Shown here: positions 32,437-43,473 of the stretch, one piece after another
Numbering within the stretch: the first letter of the stretch is position 1
How the letters are laid out: each line of letters opens with the position of its first letter
From: 2011-GWA2-47-8b sp964361325
Lineage (GTDB): Bacteria > Patescibacteriota > Minisyncoccia > UBA6257 > WO2-44-18
Reading direction: 5' to 3'
DNA: 64,000 bases
Assembly: GCA_964361325.1 (NCBI GenBank)
Contig: CAYHZT010000001.1
Span: 1 to 64,000, forward strand
Notes under the pieces: generated by a model
Seen by the model: only the letters and a program-made list of their open reading frames with translations
The model's database searches: none
What the model was told of the DNA's origin: nothing
Program-made: the position numbers and the translations under genes

Positions 32437-34237
32437 CAGCGAACTTAATGTCGAGGATTTAGTTTTTAACGAACATCGCAATGAGCCGGACTACTTAGAG
32501 TTGCCGCTTTCTCGTCAAACGTTCTTGTTGGTGGCGTTGGCGGTGATAGCTATCGGTCTGGTAATACTAAGCCGAGCGGTTTTTTTAATTTTTTTCAAAG
32601 GCGATTTTTATGTCAGTCGCGCCGGCGCGAACGTCAATAAACAAATCGATATGCCGGCTCCGCGGGGTATTATTTTGGACCGTTTTGGAAAACCGTTGAC
32701 GGAAAACACAAGCTCTTTCACTGCATTCGTAAATGCCGTGGAAATTTTAAAAAGTCCTGGCGAATCCGAAGCTTTAATTGTCAGACTTGCGGAGATTTTT
32801 AATATTTCCCCGGAAGGGTTTAAAACAATGATCAGCCGAGCCGATTTAGAAAAAAAAACTTTTATCCCGATCGCGCGTAATATTTCTTTGAGCCAAGCCA
32901 TTCAATTACGGAGTTTGAATCTGCCGGCGATTCAGATCGAAGATGATTATATTCGCAAATATCCCGACGGTCCGGCCTTCAGTCATATTCTCGGGTATGT
33001 CGGGGTTTCGGACGAAGATAATAGTATTGTCGGAAAATCCGGATTGGAGGCCCAGTACGATAATCTACTGCGGGGAGCTGACGGTGAATTGATTATTTAT
33101 CGGAACGTGGACGGAAAGCCGTTGGATCAAAAAGTTACCAGAGAACCGGCCGCCGGTTCTGATCTGACTACAACTATAGATGCCGATCTGCAAAAGTTTT
33201 TCTACCAGCGGCTTCAAAGCGGCTTGGCCAGTTTAGGCAGGGAAGCGGGCGTGGGTTTGGCTATTGATCCGCGCAACGGAGAGGTTCTTGCCCTTATTAG
33301 CTTGCCGGGTTTTGATAACAATCAAGTATCAAAATATCTTAAGGCCAGCAATCAGCCGCTTTTCAACCGGGCAATTTCCGGCACGTATACCCCCGGTTCC
33401 ACCATCAAGACAATGGTGGCCCTGGCCGCTTTAAAAGAAAAAATCGTGGATCCGAAATTTCAAATTTTTTCTGCCGGTTTCATTGAAATTCCGAATCCTT
33501 ACGACAAAGAGCATCCCAGCCGTTTTCTGGATTGGAAGGCGCATGGCTGGGTAGACATTTATTCGGCCCTCGCTCGTTCCAGCAACGTTTATTTTTATGA
33601 AGTAGGAGGCGGGTTTGAGGGCCTAAAAGGATTAGGCATCGTGCGTTTAATTGATTATTGGAAAAAATTTTTACTTGGGGAAAAAACCGGAGTGGACTTG
33701 CCTGAGGAAAATTCCGGTTTTTTGCCAAACCCGGAAGAAAAAGAAAAGCGCACCGGCCAAATTTGGAGAATTGGCGATACTTATAACGTCACTATCGGAC
33801 AAGGGGATCTACTCGTAACGCCGCTCCAGCTTTTGAATTTTACCGCTTCTATAGCCAATGGCGGCAAAATTTATCAGCCGCATTTTGTAAACAGCGGCGC
33901 GTCCAGCGTTTTGTTTGACTATTCTGATTGGAAGGATGAGTTAAGTAATGTGCAAGAAGGTATGCGCGACGCGGTGCAGAAATACTACGGCACCGCCAAT
34001 ATGCTGGCCTCCTTGCCGGTTTCTGCTGCTGGCAAGACCGGCAGTTCGCAGGTTGCAAACAATACCAAAACCAATGCCTTTTTCGTCGGTTATTTACCCG
34101 CCGGGATTTCGGAGGAGGAGGGACCTCCAAAGATTGCTATTCTGGTATTAATTGAGAATGCCAGAGAAGGAAGCTTAAATGCCGTTCCAATCGCAAAGGA
34201 TGTTTTGGAGTGGTATTATTACAACAGGTTAAAATGA
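32432..34237 (+). CDS. mrdA: Penicillin-binding protein 2
   Basis: A class B transpeptidase that crosslinks peptidoglycan for rod elongation. 601 residues: one N-terminal membrane helix (residues 28-52), a dimerisation domain (PRGIILDRFGKPL), and the transpeptidase domain with Ser323 in STIK, SSN (ARSSNVYFYEVG) and Lys535 in KTG. It completes the mre operon; rodA is not adjacent. Its ATG lies in the right arm of element A, and its stop overlaps galT (ATGA). Confidence 0.96.
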   Translation: MASELNVEDLVFNEHRNEPDYLELPLSRQTFLLVALAVIAIGLVILSRAVFLIFFKGDFYVSRAGANVNKQIDMPAPRGIILDRFGKPLTENTSSFTAFVNAVEILKSPGESEALIVRLAEIFNISPEGFKTMISRADLEKKTFIPIARNISLSQAIQLRSLNLPAIQIEDDYIRKYPDGPAFSHILGYVGVSDEDNSIVGKSGLEAQYDNLLRGADGELIIYRNVDGKPLDQKVTREPAAGSDLTTTIDADLQKFFYQRLQSGLASLGREAGVGLAIDPRNGEVLALISLPGFDNNQVSKYLKASNQPLFNRAISGTYTPGSTIKTMVALAALKEKIVDPKFQIFSAGFIEIPNPYDKEHPSRFLDWKAHGWVDIYSALARSSNVYFYEVGGGFEGLKGLGIVRLIDYWKKFLLGEKTGVDLPEENSGFLPNPEEKEKRTGQIWRIGDTYNVTIGQGDLLVTPLQLLNFTASIANGGKIYQPHFVNSGASSVLFDYSDWKDELSNVQEGMRDAVQKYYGTANMLASLPVSAAGKTGSSQVANNTKTNAFFVGYLPAGISEEEGPPKIAILVLIENAREGSLNAVPIAKDVLEWYYYNRLK

Positions 34238-35220
34238 AGAATTCTGAACTTAGACAAGACCCGGTTTCCGGAGACTGGATAGTAATTGCTCCCGGACGAG
34301 CCAAAAGGCCTCAGCAGTTACTGAATGATGTTCCTAAAAGGAAAAAAGTTTCCAAGAAAAACTGCCCGTTTGAGGATTTACAAAAATCCGGTAATAAACC
34401 GCCTATTTTGACTTATCCTAACCAGCATCATTGGGCATTACAGGTCTTAGAAAATAAATATCCGGCATTAGTTCACCGGCAATTATGCGGCAAGCCAATT
34501 CGGCGCGGTCCGTACTCAATTTTGCCCGGCAGCGGCCACCATGATCTTATCGTTACTTACGACCACAACAAAAATTTTGTCCATCTTTCCGGCGAACAGG
34601 CAAATTTAGTTTTTCAAGCTTTTCGCGACCGTTCATTGATGCTTAGTGATGATAAATGCATTGCTTATATTTCTACTTTTCACAATTGGGGGCCTTCGGC
34701 CGGCGCTTCGGTATATCATCCCCATTATCAGTTGATTGCTCTGCCGGTGGTTCCGCCCGACGTCAATCACTCGCTTCAGGGTTCCGGACGGTTTTATCGC
34801 GAACACAAAAAATGCGTTCATTGCTTAATGATAGAATCGGAACGAGCGGATAAAAAGCGCGTTATCATTGAAAACGAAGGAGCGATAGCTTTCGCGCCGT
34901 TTGTCTCGCGTAGCCCGTTTGAAATTAGAGTATTTCCCAAGAAACACTTGCCATATTTTGAAAACACTTATGACAGCGATATGGCCTCTGTCGTGGATGT
35001 GCTGCGTCGGACTTTGGCAAAAGTGGAAAAAAATTTGCATGATCCCGATTACAATTTTTTCATCCACACCGCACCGATGCAAAATAAGGAAAATTATCGG
35101 CATTATCATTGGCACATCGAAATCATTCCAAAAGTTACCGTTAAAGCGGGCTTTGAATTAGGCACGGGCGTGGAAATAAACGTAGTGGATCCGGATGAGG
35201 CGGCAAAAATTTTAAGATAA
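34234..35220 (+). CDS. galT: Galactose-1-phosphate uridylyltransferase family
   Basis: A 328-residue HIT-superfamily nucleotidyltransferase. GalT swaps UMP between UDP-glucose and galactose-1-phosphate. The N-terminus RQDPVSGDWIVIAPGRAKRP is typical, and the active-site triad lies in YHPHYQLIALP (H-x-H-x-Q). Cysteines in NCPFEDL and CVHCLM may hold zinc. No galK or galE is in the window, so the sugar could differ (for example in cell-surface precursor synthesis). ATGA overlap with mrdA. Confidence 0.85.
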   Translation: MKNSELRQDPVSGDWIVIAPGRAKRPQQLLNDVPKRKKVSKKNCPFEDLQKSGNKPPILTYPNQHHWALQVLENKYPALVHRQLCGKPIRRGPYSILPGSGHHDLIVTYDHNKNFVHLSGEQANLVFQAFRDRSLMLSDDKCIAYISTFHNWGPSAGASVYHPHYQLIALPVVPPDVNHSLQGSGRFYREHKKCVHCLMIESERADKKRVIIENEGAIAFAPFVSRSPFEIRVFPKKHLPYFENTYDSDMASVVDVLRRTLAKVEKNLHDPDYNFFIHTAPMQNKENYRHYHWHIEIIPKVTVKAGFELGTGVEINVVDPDEAAKILR

Positions 35221-35278
35221 CCTTTTACATTTCGTTATAAATATGTTAGTATGGAGCCGGATTTTTGAAAGGTGAAAA

Positions 35279-35998
35279 ATGTCTTTTCTGAAGATCGGGC
35301 ACCGCGGCGCCCGCGGATATGAACCGGAAAACACAATACGTTCGTTTGAAAAAGCTCTGAGTTTAGGGGTGGATGCCATTGAGTTTGATATTAGGGCTTC
35401 TAAAGATGGTGAAATTGTTGTGATTCACGACGCAACCCTAGATCGAACTACTAATGGCGTTGGTTTTGTTCGCAATCATACCCTGGCGGAATTGAGAGAG
35501 CTGAATGTCGGGCAGAGCGAGCGAATTCCAACCCTGGCTGAAGTTTTAGAAAAATTCGGGAAACGGACGATTATCAATATTGAGATAAAAGAGACGGGCC
35601 TTGCCAAGCAGGTTTTAGATTTGGTTCGTAAGTATGAGTTAGCGGATTCGGTAATAGTCTCGGCTTTTTCTAAAGACGATAATTATCCGCGTTCTTCAAC
35701 TTGGACAGACCTTTTTTGGCTGAAAACACATGAGAAGAAATTGAAAATAGGATTAGCCGCTTACGAAAAAGAATGGGCGGAGCGCGCAGTGACGTTTTCA
35801 GGTCGTGATCAGATGTTCCCGGTGGATTATCTTTGTTTTTCGGCTATGGCGGCTCGGTGGAGGTTAATCCAAAAAGCTCACGAAGAAACCGATGCCAAGG
35901 TGCTGGTTTGGACTGTTAATAATCCGTTTTTAGCCTGCTGGTTTAGGATGATTGGCGCCGACGGAGTATTTTCCGATTATCCGGACCGAATTATTTAA
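35279..35998 (+). CDS. Glycerophosphodiester phosphodiesterase
   Basis: A 239-residue GDPD-family enzyme that hydrolyses glycerophosphodiesters to glycerol-3-phosphate and an alcohol. Catalytic residues are visible in IGHRGARGYEPENTIRSF, DAIEFDIRASKDGEIVVIHD and DRTTNGVG; the later motif NIEIKE follows. No signal peptide, so it is cytoplasmic. SD GAAAGGTG precedes the ATG. It could recycle lipid head groups taken from a host, a speculation in line with the CPR lifestyle. Confidence 0.93.
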   Translation: MSFLKIGHRGARGYEPENTIRSFEKALSLGVDAIEFDIRASKDGEIVVIHDATLDRTTNGVGFVRNHTLAELRELNVGQSERIPTLAEVLEKFGKRTIINIEIKETGLAKQVLDLVRKYELADSVIVSAFSKDDNYPRSSTWTDLFWLKTHEKKLKIGLAAYEKEWAERAVTFSGRDQMFPVDYLCFSAMAARWRLIQKAHEETDAKVLVWTVNNPFLACWFRMIGADGVFSDYPDRII

Positions 35999-36026
35999 TG
36001 AGGACATTACAATGTCCTCATTTTTT
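35997..36026 (+). terminator. Terminator of the galT-GDPD unit
   Basis: AATGAGGACATT (35997-36008) pairs perfectly with AATGTCCTCATT (36011-36022); T-run to 36026. It overlaps the GDPD stop codon. Confidence 0.9.
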
Positions 36027-36040
36027 GTTAATCTAACAAA

Positions 36041-36664
36041 GTGCTTAAAACCTTTATTGATTTTATTATGCATTTGGATGAAAGCTTGGGAGCGATTGTC
36101 CAAACTTACGGTTTTTGGAGTCACTTTCTGATTTTTTTTGTAATTTTCTTGGAAACCGGCGTCGTGGTTACGCCGTTTTTACCGGGAGATTCTTTATTGT
36201 TTGCCGCGGGAGTCTTATCGGCTCAAGGATTTTTAGATCCGATTTTGCTCTTCTTATTGCTTTCGGCAGCGGCAATTTTGGGCGATACGGTTAATTATTG
36301 GCTTGGCTATCGGGTCGGCAAGAAAATTTTTGAACGAGATCGTCCGTTAATCAACAAAAATTACCTTACAAGAGCGGAGAATTTTTACGGCCAACACGGA
36401 AAGCGAGCCATTATCATTGCCCGCTTTCTTCCGATTATTCGCACCTTTGTTCCTTTTATTGCGGGGGTGGGAAAAATGGATTATCGGAATTTCATTGGTT
36501 ATAACATTATTGGCGGCATTCTTTGGGTCGGGCTTTTTGTTTTTGGCGGTTACTTTTTCGGAAATGTTCCGTTTATTAAAGAAAATTTTTCCTTAACTAT
36601 TGTCGCAATAATTATAATCTCTCTTATTCCACCGATAATAGGGTTTTGGCGGCATCGTAAATAA
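36041..36664 (+). CDS. DedA/VTT-family membrane protein
   Basis: A 207-residue DedA protein with the signature ETGVVVTPFLPGDSLLFAAG and the second conserved part (ARFLPIIRTFVPFIAGVGKMDYRNF) with essential Arg residues. Four to five helices, including re-entrant ones. DedA proteins flip undecaprenyl phosphate or other lipids across the membrane in several bacteria, which suits the nearby wall genes. Start is GTG; an ATG nine codons later is possible. Confidence 0.9.
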   Translation: MLKTFIDFIMHLDESLGAIVQTYGFWSHFLIFFVIFLETGVVVTPFLPGDSLLFAAGVLSAQGFLDPILLFLLLSAAAILGDTVNYWLGYRVGKKIFERDRPLINKNYLTRAENFYGQHGKRAIIIARFLPIIRTFVPFIAGVGKMDYRNFIGYNIIGGILWVGLFVFGGYFFGNVPFIKENFSLTIVAIIIISLIPPIIGFWRHRK

Positions 36665-36710
36665 AAGTCGAGGGTTTTTTTATTTGCCAGGATAGGGTAA
36701 AATAGTATTT

Positions 36711-37709
36711 ATGAAAGATCTTGGCGATCTTAAAAAATCCGCTCTGGAAGCGGTTAAGGGTTCAAAAGACGCTAAAGAACTGGAAGTAGTTCGGGTCCAG
36801 TATCTTGGCAGAAAAGACGGCGAGTTGACGAAGGTTTTGCGATCTTTGAAAAATTTATCCGTTGCTCAGAAGCGGAAAGTGGGAACGGAAGCTAACGCGT
36901 TGCGGCGGGATTTAGAAGGGGCGTTGGCTAAAAAGTTAGGAGATTTAAAATCTAGGGATGTTCGGCTAAGTCCAACTTTAGACGTGACTATGCCCGGCAA
37001 AAAAATCACCGTTGGCCATTTACACCCACTCACTCTTATTGAAAATCGTATTCGGGAAATATTCACTGGTTTAAACTTTTCAGTCGTTGAAGGTCCGGAA
37101 GCGGAAACCGAGCATTACAATTTTGATGCACTCAATATTCCCGCGAATCATCCGGCTAGGGATATGTGGGACACTTTTTGGTTGGATTCTAAATTTAAAT
37201 CACAAAATTCTAAAATGCTGCTTCGTACTCACACAAGTCCGATGCAGATTAGGTATATGGAAAAACACCAGCCGCCTTTTCAAATTATTGTTCCGGGCCG
37301 GGTTTTTCGTTTTGAAGCGACCGCCGCCTCTCATGAAGTCAATTTCCATCAAGTAGAAGGTTTGATGGTGGGAGACGAACGCGTCAATCTCTCCAATTTT
37401 AAGTACGTAATAACAGAATTTTTTAAACAGCTTTTCGGTCCGAGTACGCCCGTCCGTTTCAGGCCCAGTTACTTTCCATTCGTGGAACCGGGTCTGGAAG
37501 TAGACATCAGCCTAAACGGTAAATGGCTGGAGGTAATGGGCGCCGGAATGGTGCACCCGAAGGTTTTTGACGCCGTTCGCTACAATCCCCAAAAAGTCCA
37601 AGGCTTTGCTTTTGGTTTGGGGCTGGAACGCCTGGCAATGATTAAATACAACATTCCCGATATCCGATTGTTTTATTCGGGCGACTTGCGATTTATCAAT
37701 CAATTCTAG
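36711..37709 (+). CDS. pheS: Phenylalanyl-tRNA synthetase alpha subunit
   Basis: Catalytic subunit of the heterotetrameric PheRS. 332 residues. A helical N-terminal tRNA-binding arm (1-85) is followed by the class II core: HPLTLIENRIREIFTGLNF, RVFRFEATAASHEVNFHQVEG (motif 2), and GFAFGLGLERLAMIKYNIPD (motif 3). A -10 like TAAAAT lies 12 bases before the ATG. pheT follows at once. Confidence 0.97.
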   Translation: MKDLGDLKKSALEAVKGSKDAKELEVVRVQYLGRKDGELTKVLRSLKNLSVAQKRKVGTEANALRRDLEGALAKKLGDLKSRDVRLSPTLDVTMPGKKITVGHLHPLTLIENRIREIFTGLNFSVVEGPEAETEHYNFDALNIPANHPARDMWDTFWLDSKFKSQNSKMLLRTHTSPMQIRYMEKHQPPFQIIVPGRVFRFEATAASHEVNFHQVEGLMVGDERVNLSNFKYVITEFFKQLFGPSTPVRFRPSYFPFVEPGLEVDISLNGKWLEVMGAGMVHPKVFDAVRYNPQKVQGFAFGLGLERLAMIKYNIPDIRLFYSGDLRFINQF

Positions 37710-37718
37710 TTGTTTTTA

Positions 37719-39719
37719 ATGAAATTTTCTTATTCCTTAATCAAAAAATTATCTACCAGAATTCCTGCCAAGGGCAAATTGGCGGAAAAGTTCAATTTTC
37801 ACGCCTTTGAAACCGAGGATGCCGGCGGGGATACTTTGGAAATCGCCATTCCTGCCAATCGTTATTCCGACGCTTCTTCTCATTGGGGAATCGCCAAAAT
37901 CGCAGCGGCGGTTTTTAACGGTAGCGTCAAAAACCCTTGGAAAGGGAAGAGTCCGAAAGTAGAAATAAAAAATAATAAACCGATTATCAAAATTTTGGCA
38001 AAAAAAGAGTGTCGTCGTTATTCGGGCCGTTATTTTGAAATTTCCAGAATCGGCGATTCCCCGGAGTGGATGAAGGGCGTTTTACGTTCTTGCGGTTTGC
38101 GGCCGATTAACGCGGTGGTGGACATAATGAATTACGTGATGTTGGAAACAGGCCAGCCGCTTCACGCCTTTGATGCCAATTTAGTCGCGGAAGAAATCAG
38201 CGTACGATTGGCAAGGCCCGGCGAAGAAATTTTAACTATTGATGGAGGAAGCCAAAAATTAAACGAATCTGATTTAGTGATTGCCGACGTAAAGGGCCCG
38301 CTCGCGATTGCTGGCGTCAAGGGCGGAAAGCGCGCGGAAGTCAGTCCGGCCACCAGAAGAATTATCGTGGAGGCGGCTAACTTTGACTCGGCGGGAATCT
38401 ATAAAACTTCGCGGCGGCTCAATCTTTTTACCGACGCCTCGGCGCGATTTTCTCACGGTTTGAGTCCGACGCTGGTTGATTCTGGTATGGGCAGGGCAAC
38501 AGAACTTCTTAAGGAAATTTGCAAGGCCAAAGTTGGAGAAATAAACGAAGCGGGTTTTATTAAAGAACCAAAACGAGTTTTAAAATTTGATATCAACAGA
38601 TTCAATCTTCTTGCCGGTCTGGAGATGAAAGATAAAACCGCGGTGGATTACCTTAAACGAATCGGTTTTAAGATTAGTGGATCCGCCGGTCGGCGATTCG
38701 TAGAAGTGCCGCCGGAACGGACCGATATCTCTATCTTTGAAGATTTAGTTGAAGAAATCGTCAATCTTTATGGTTACGAAAAACTTCCGGCCAATCCGCC
38801 ACGCGTTCCGTTGATTCCGGTGCGTAACGAAGCAAGTGTTCTATTGAAAGAGAAGGTGCGAGAAATTATGCGCGGTTTTGGCTTAAGCGAAATTTATAAT
38901 TATTCTTTTGTATCTCGTAAGGAATTGGTTGAGTATGCCGAACCCAAATGGTGGGGAGCGGTTTCTCTTTTAAATCCGATCAGCGCCGATTTCCAATATT
39001 TGCGGCCGAGCTTGGCTCTGCATTTAATGCGCAACGTCAAGGATAATCTGCGCTTTTACGATAGCGTTAGGATTTTCGAAATCGGAAAAACTTTTGTGGA
39101 TAAAAACAACGAATTTGAAGAAAATCTGATGCTGGGAGTAGCAATCGGTCTAAAGCAGAATTTACCCGCCGGCAAGCCAGAAAATCCGATATTTGAATTA
39201 AAGGGTCTGATTAACGAATTGCTTCAGCAACTCGGGCTGACGGAATGTTTTTTGCGTGATTTGGATTGGGATTTACGGTTTTTGAATCAGGATAATAGCT
39301 TGCGAATTGAAGCGGATCACCAAGTATTAGGGTATGTCGGTTTGCCGAAAAATTCCAACGGAATAGCGATTGCCGAAATTTATCTGGAGAAACTTTTTCA
39401 GTTGATTGAAGGGGAAAAGGAGTATGAACCAATCTCCAAATACCCGTCAATTATGCGAGATATTTCCTTGTTGGTACGCAAGGATTTACGGGTAAATCAG
39501 ATTTTGGAGGAAATGCAGCGGGCAGCTCCCAAGCTTTTGGACGATGTGGATTTGGTGGATTTTTACGAGGACCCGAATCTTAAAGAAGGGCGCAAGAGTT
39601 TGACTTTTCGGCTGGTTTTCCAGGCCGACGATCGTACTTTAACCGATGGGGAAGTGGGTCAAGAAATGGAAAAAATTATCAGCGCGCTTACCGAGCAATT
39701 TGAGGTGGAAGTAAGGTAG
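37719..39719 (+). CDS. pheT: Phenylalanyl-tRNA synthetase beta subunit, N-terminally shortened
   Basis: A 666-residue beta subunit against about 795 in E. coli. After only 50 residues the sequence reaches LEIAIPANRYSDASSHWGIAKIAA (start of B1/B5 region), so the N-terminal OB-fold (EMAP-like tRNA-binding) domain is absent. B3/B4 (editing), B5 (VLRFDINRFN), catalytic-like B6/B7 and the C-terminal anticodon-binding FDX-ACB domain (YPSIMRDISLLVRKDL) are present. ATG at 37719 is preferred over an in-frame TTG. Confidence 0.95.
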   Translation: MKFSYSLIKKLSTRIPAKGKLAEKFNFHAFETEDAGGDTLEIAIPANRYSDASSHWGIAKIAAAVFNGSVKNPWKGKSPKVEIKNNKPIIKILAKKECRRYSGRYFEISRIGDSPEWMKGVLRSCGLRPINAVVDIMNYVMLETGQPLHAFDANLVAEEISVRLARPGEEILTIDGGSQKLNESDLVIADVKGPLAIAGVKGGKRAEVSPATRRIIVEAANFDSAGIYKTSRRLNLFTDASARFSHGLSPTLVDSGMGRATELLKEICKAKVGEINEAGFIKEPKRVLKFDINRFNLLAGLEMKDKTAVDYLKRIGFKISGSAGRRFVEVPPERTDISIFEDLVEEIVNLYGYEKLPANPPRVPLIPVRNEASVLLKEKVREIMRGFGLSEIYNYSFVSRKELVEYAEPKWWGAVSLLNPISADFQYLRPSLALHLMRNVKDNLRFYDSVRIFEIGKTFVDKNNEFEENLMLGVAIGLKQNLPAGKPENPIFELKGLINELLQQLGLTECFLRDLDWDLRFLNQDNSLRIEADHQVLGYVGLPKNSNGIAIAEIYLEKLFQLIEGEKEYEPISKYPSIMRDISLLVRKDLRVNQILEEMQRAAPKLLDDVDLVDFYEDPNLKEGRKSLTFRLVFQADDRTLTDGEVGQEMEKIISALTEQFEVEVR

Positions 39720-39813
39720 TTTCACTCCTTTTGCTCTTCTCTATCATACGCCGACTTGTAAGCGTTACTTAGTCGTGTTAGTTTAGTGCCGGTTCGTTGA
39801 AGGAGGAAAAACG

Positions 39814-40383
39814 ATGACGAGAATCGCGTCCCTTTTTTTGGCTCTTGGATTTTTGATATGTTCTGCGGGTTGTATTGGCAGTAAAAAGAACGAAAGAATC
39901 GAGGTTTTTAAAGAGAACGTGAAGAAAGAAGAGGTCAAAGAAGCCAAGCGGGTCAAAGAATATGTGAATTTTCCTTTGGCCAAAGTATGCCCCTTCAAGG
40001 ATAATGATGGTTATGTGATTTTCAATGTAGGATATTCTCATGAACGGGAGTACTGGGATAAGCACATTGTGGTTTTTGTTAGTAAAGATGATTGCGATGT
40101 TGTTAAATCAGACGCCCAAAATTACACTTCGCTTCGTGTTCCCCTAGACGACAATCATGCCTATAATTCAGGCTTTAATATTCTTAATCCATACGCAAGC
40201 GATAGTACGATTGATTGCGATCATTACGATAAGTTGAGTATCGTAGTGCCAACCGAAGAAGATCGTCTAATTTGGCAAAAATGGCTGGACGATCGGAAGG
40301 AAAAATACAAACAACACAAACGCGCCCAAGAAGAGGAATTTAATCGCAGATACAAAAATCGGGTTCTTCCTCCAAAGGACTAA
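39814..40383 (+). CDS. Lipoprotein of unknown function, 189 residues
   Basis: A type II signal peptide with lipobox (LICSAGC, Cys20) marks a lipid-anchored surface protein. A highly charged linker (residues 23-52, K/E-rich) leads to a small domain with several Cys (CPFKDNDGY, KDDCDVV, IDCDHYDK) and a charged C-terminal helix. No family is recognised. SD GAAGGAGG precedes the ATG. It stands alone with its own terminator. Confidence 0.75.
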   Translation: MTRIASLFLALGFLICSAGCIGSKKNERIEVFKENVKKEEVKEAKRVKEYVNFPLAKVCPFKDNDGYVIFNVGYSHEREYWDKHIVVFVSKDDCDVVKSDAQNYTSLRVPLDDNHAYNSGFNILNPYASDSTIDCDHYDKLSIVVPTEEDRLIWQKWLDDRKEKYKQHKRAQEEEFNRRYKNRVLPPKD

Positions 40384-40395
40384 ATCCTTACAATA

Positions 40396-40420
40396 CCAGC
40401 CCCTAAAGGGCTGGTTTTTT
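40396..40420 (+). terminator. Terminator of the lipoprotein gene
   Basis: CCAGCCC (40396-40402) pairs with GGGCTGG (40408-40414), loop CTAAA, then six T. Confidence 0.9.
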
Positions 40421-40425
40421 GATTG

Positions 40426-40688
40426 CCCTCTATTTTCATATCAGCTCTCGCCGCGTTGTTAGGTAAAATGCGATAGATTAAGGAGCGAATCCGTGGCTGT
40501 AGACTCTACTGCCAGGATGAAGCGACGAAAAGCTATCGCATTTTGACAACAACCCTTCGGGATGCGGCTATTTTGTTTCATAGCTTTGTTTTTCGGGTTC
40601 GGAGTGGAGTCCACACCCTTACCCTCAAAATCGCGCTCTAAAACAAAATAGCTCGCATCGCGGCTGAGATTGGTATGGAAATAGAGGG
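40426..40688. repeat. Palindromic element B (upstream of gyrB)
   Basis: Outer arms 40426-40455 and 40659-40688 start with an identical CCCTCTATTT and end with GCCGCG. Hairpin 1 (40465-40544) has a perfect stem AAAATGCGATAG / CTATCGCATTTT and a tip GGCTGTAGACTCTACTGCC. Hairpin 2 (40561-40659) has stem GATGCGGCTATTTTGTTT against AAACAAAATAGCTCGCATC and a tip GTGGAGTCCAC. The layout equals element A: outer stem, hairpin with GACTC tip, hairpin with GAGTC tip. The 353 bases between the lipoprotein and gyrB hold only this, a terminator, and gyrB promoter signals. Confidence 0.88.
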
Positions 40689-40704
40689 TATAATTTGTTA
40701 TAAT
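40689..40704 (+). promoter_or_regulatory. Two overlapping -10-like elements before gyrB
   Basis: TATAAT at 40689-40694, directly after the right arm of element B, and again at 40699-40704. The gyrB ATG at 40737 lies 32 bases after the second. Confidence 0.45.
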
Positions 40705-40736
40705 TAACGTATCAAAAGCGCAGGGCTTTTTTGTTT

Positions 40737-42671
<1,935 letters not shown>

Positions 42672-42703
42672 GTTAACAATGAGTACAATAAAGCAAATAA
42701 ATT

Positions 42704-42886
42704 ATGTTTAGTAAGATCAGCGCGTTTTTACAGGAATCCAAACAGGAGTTTAAAAGGGTCAATTGGCCTAGCTTTTCTGAGGTTACCCGAATGACAATGA
42801 TTGTTATTGTCTTTTCTCTTTCCACTGCTCTGTTTTTAGGGCTTTTGGACGCCTTGTTTACTTTTGGTTTGAGTAAATTTATCTAA
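42704..42886 (+). CDS. secE: Preprotein translocase subunit SecE
   Basis: A 60-residue single-helix SecE, the small essential subunit that clamps SecY. The amphipathic segment KQEFKRVNWPSFSEVTRMTM and the following transmembrane helix match the short bacterial form. It precedes nusG by one base, the normal secE-nusG-rplK order. Confidence 0.92.
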   Translation: MFSKISAFLQESKQEFKRVNWPSFSEVTRMTMIVIVFSLSTALFLGLLDALFTFGLSKFI

Positions 42887-42887
42887 A

Positions 42888-43442
42888 ATGACCGTAGAAA
42901 TATCAGACAAAAAAGAACGCCACTGGTACGCCATCCACACTTATTCCGGTTATGAGGATGCCGTAGTTCGTTATCTTCAGCAAAGAATTGATTCTTTGGC
43001 GATGAACGATAGGATCTTTAACGTAATCGTTCCCAAGGAGAAAATGATAAAAATTAAAAACGGCAAGCGCCGGCCGGTAGAGGAAAAAATTTACCCCGGC
43101 TATGTTTTGGTTGATATGATTCTTACTGAAGATACCTGGTATGTTGTGCGCAATACTCCTCGTGTCACCGGTTTTGTCGGTCCCGATTCGACCAAACCGA
43201 CGCCGCTTTCCAAAGAAGAGATTGACGGTCTGACAGCGCGTATGACTGCCGGCAAAGAGACGAAATTTAAGGTAGAGCTGCAAGTTGGAGAGTCGGTCAA
43301 GATTACCGACGGGCCTTTTAAAGATTATGACGCCAAGGTTTCCGAAGTGGATGAAGAAAAGGGCAAAATCAAAGTTTTGGTTCCTATTTTCGGCCGCGAT
43401 ACCGCGGTGGAACTGGATTCTTTACAAGTACGTAAACTTTAG
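42888..43442 (+). CDS. nusG: Transcription antitermination/elongation factor NusG
   Basis: A 184-residue NusG with an NGN domain (HWYAIHTYSGYEDAV, KIYPGYVLVDMILTEDTW, TPRVTGFVG) and a C-terminal KOW domain (GESVKITDGPFKDYDAKVSEVD). It links RNA polymerase to Rho or the leading ribosome. Confidence 0.96.
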   Translation: MTVEISDKKERHWYAIHTYSGYEDAVVRYLQQRIDSLAMNDRIFNVIVPKEKMIKIKNGKRRPVEEKIYPGYVLVDMILTEDTWYVVRNTPRVTGFVGPDSTKPTPLSKEEIDGLTARMTAGKETKFKVELQVGESVKITDGPFKDYDAKVSEVDEEKGKIKVLVPIFGRDTAVELDSLQVRKL

Positions 43443-43473
43443 GTAAAATCTAACAGTAAAATAATCATACTTT

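Noticed and set aside
32160..32462. A 100-codon open frame between mreD and mrdA
   Set aside because: It overlaps both genes and lies almost wholly inside palindromic element A. Its composition reflects the inverted repeats and it has no SD or family resemblance.
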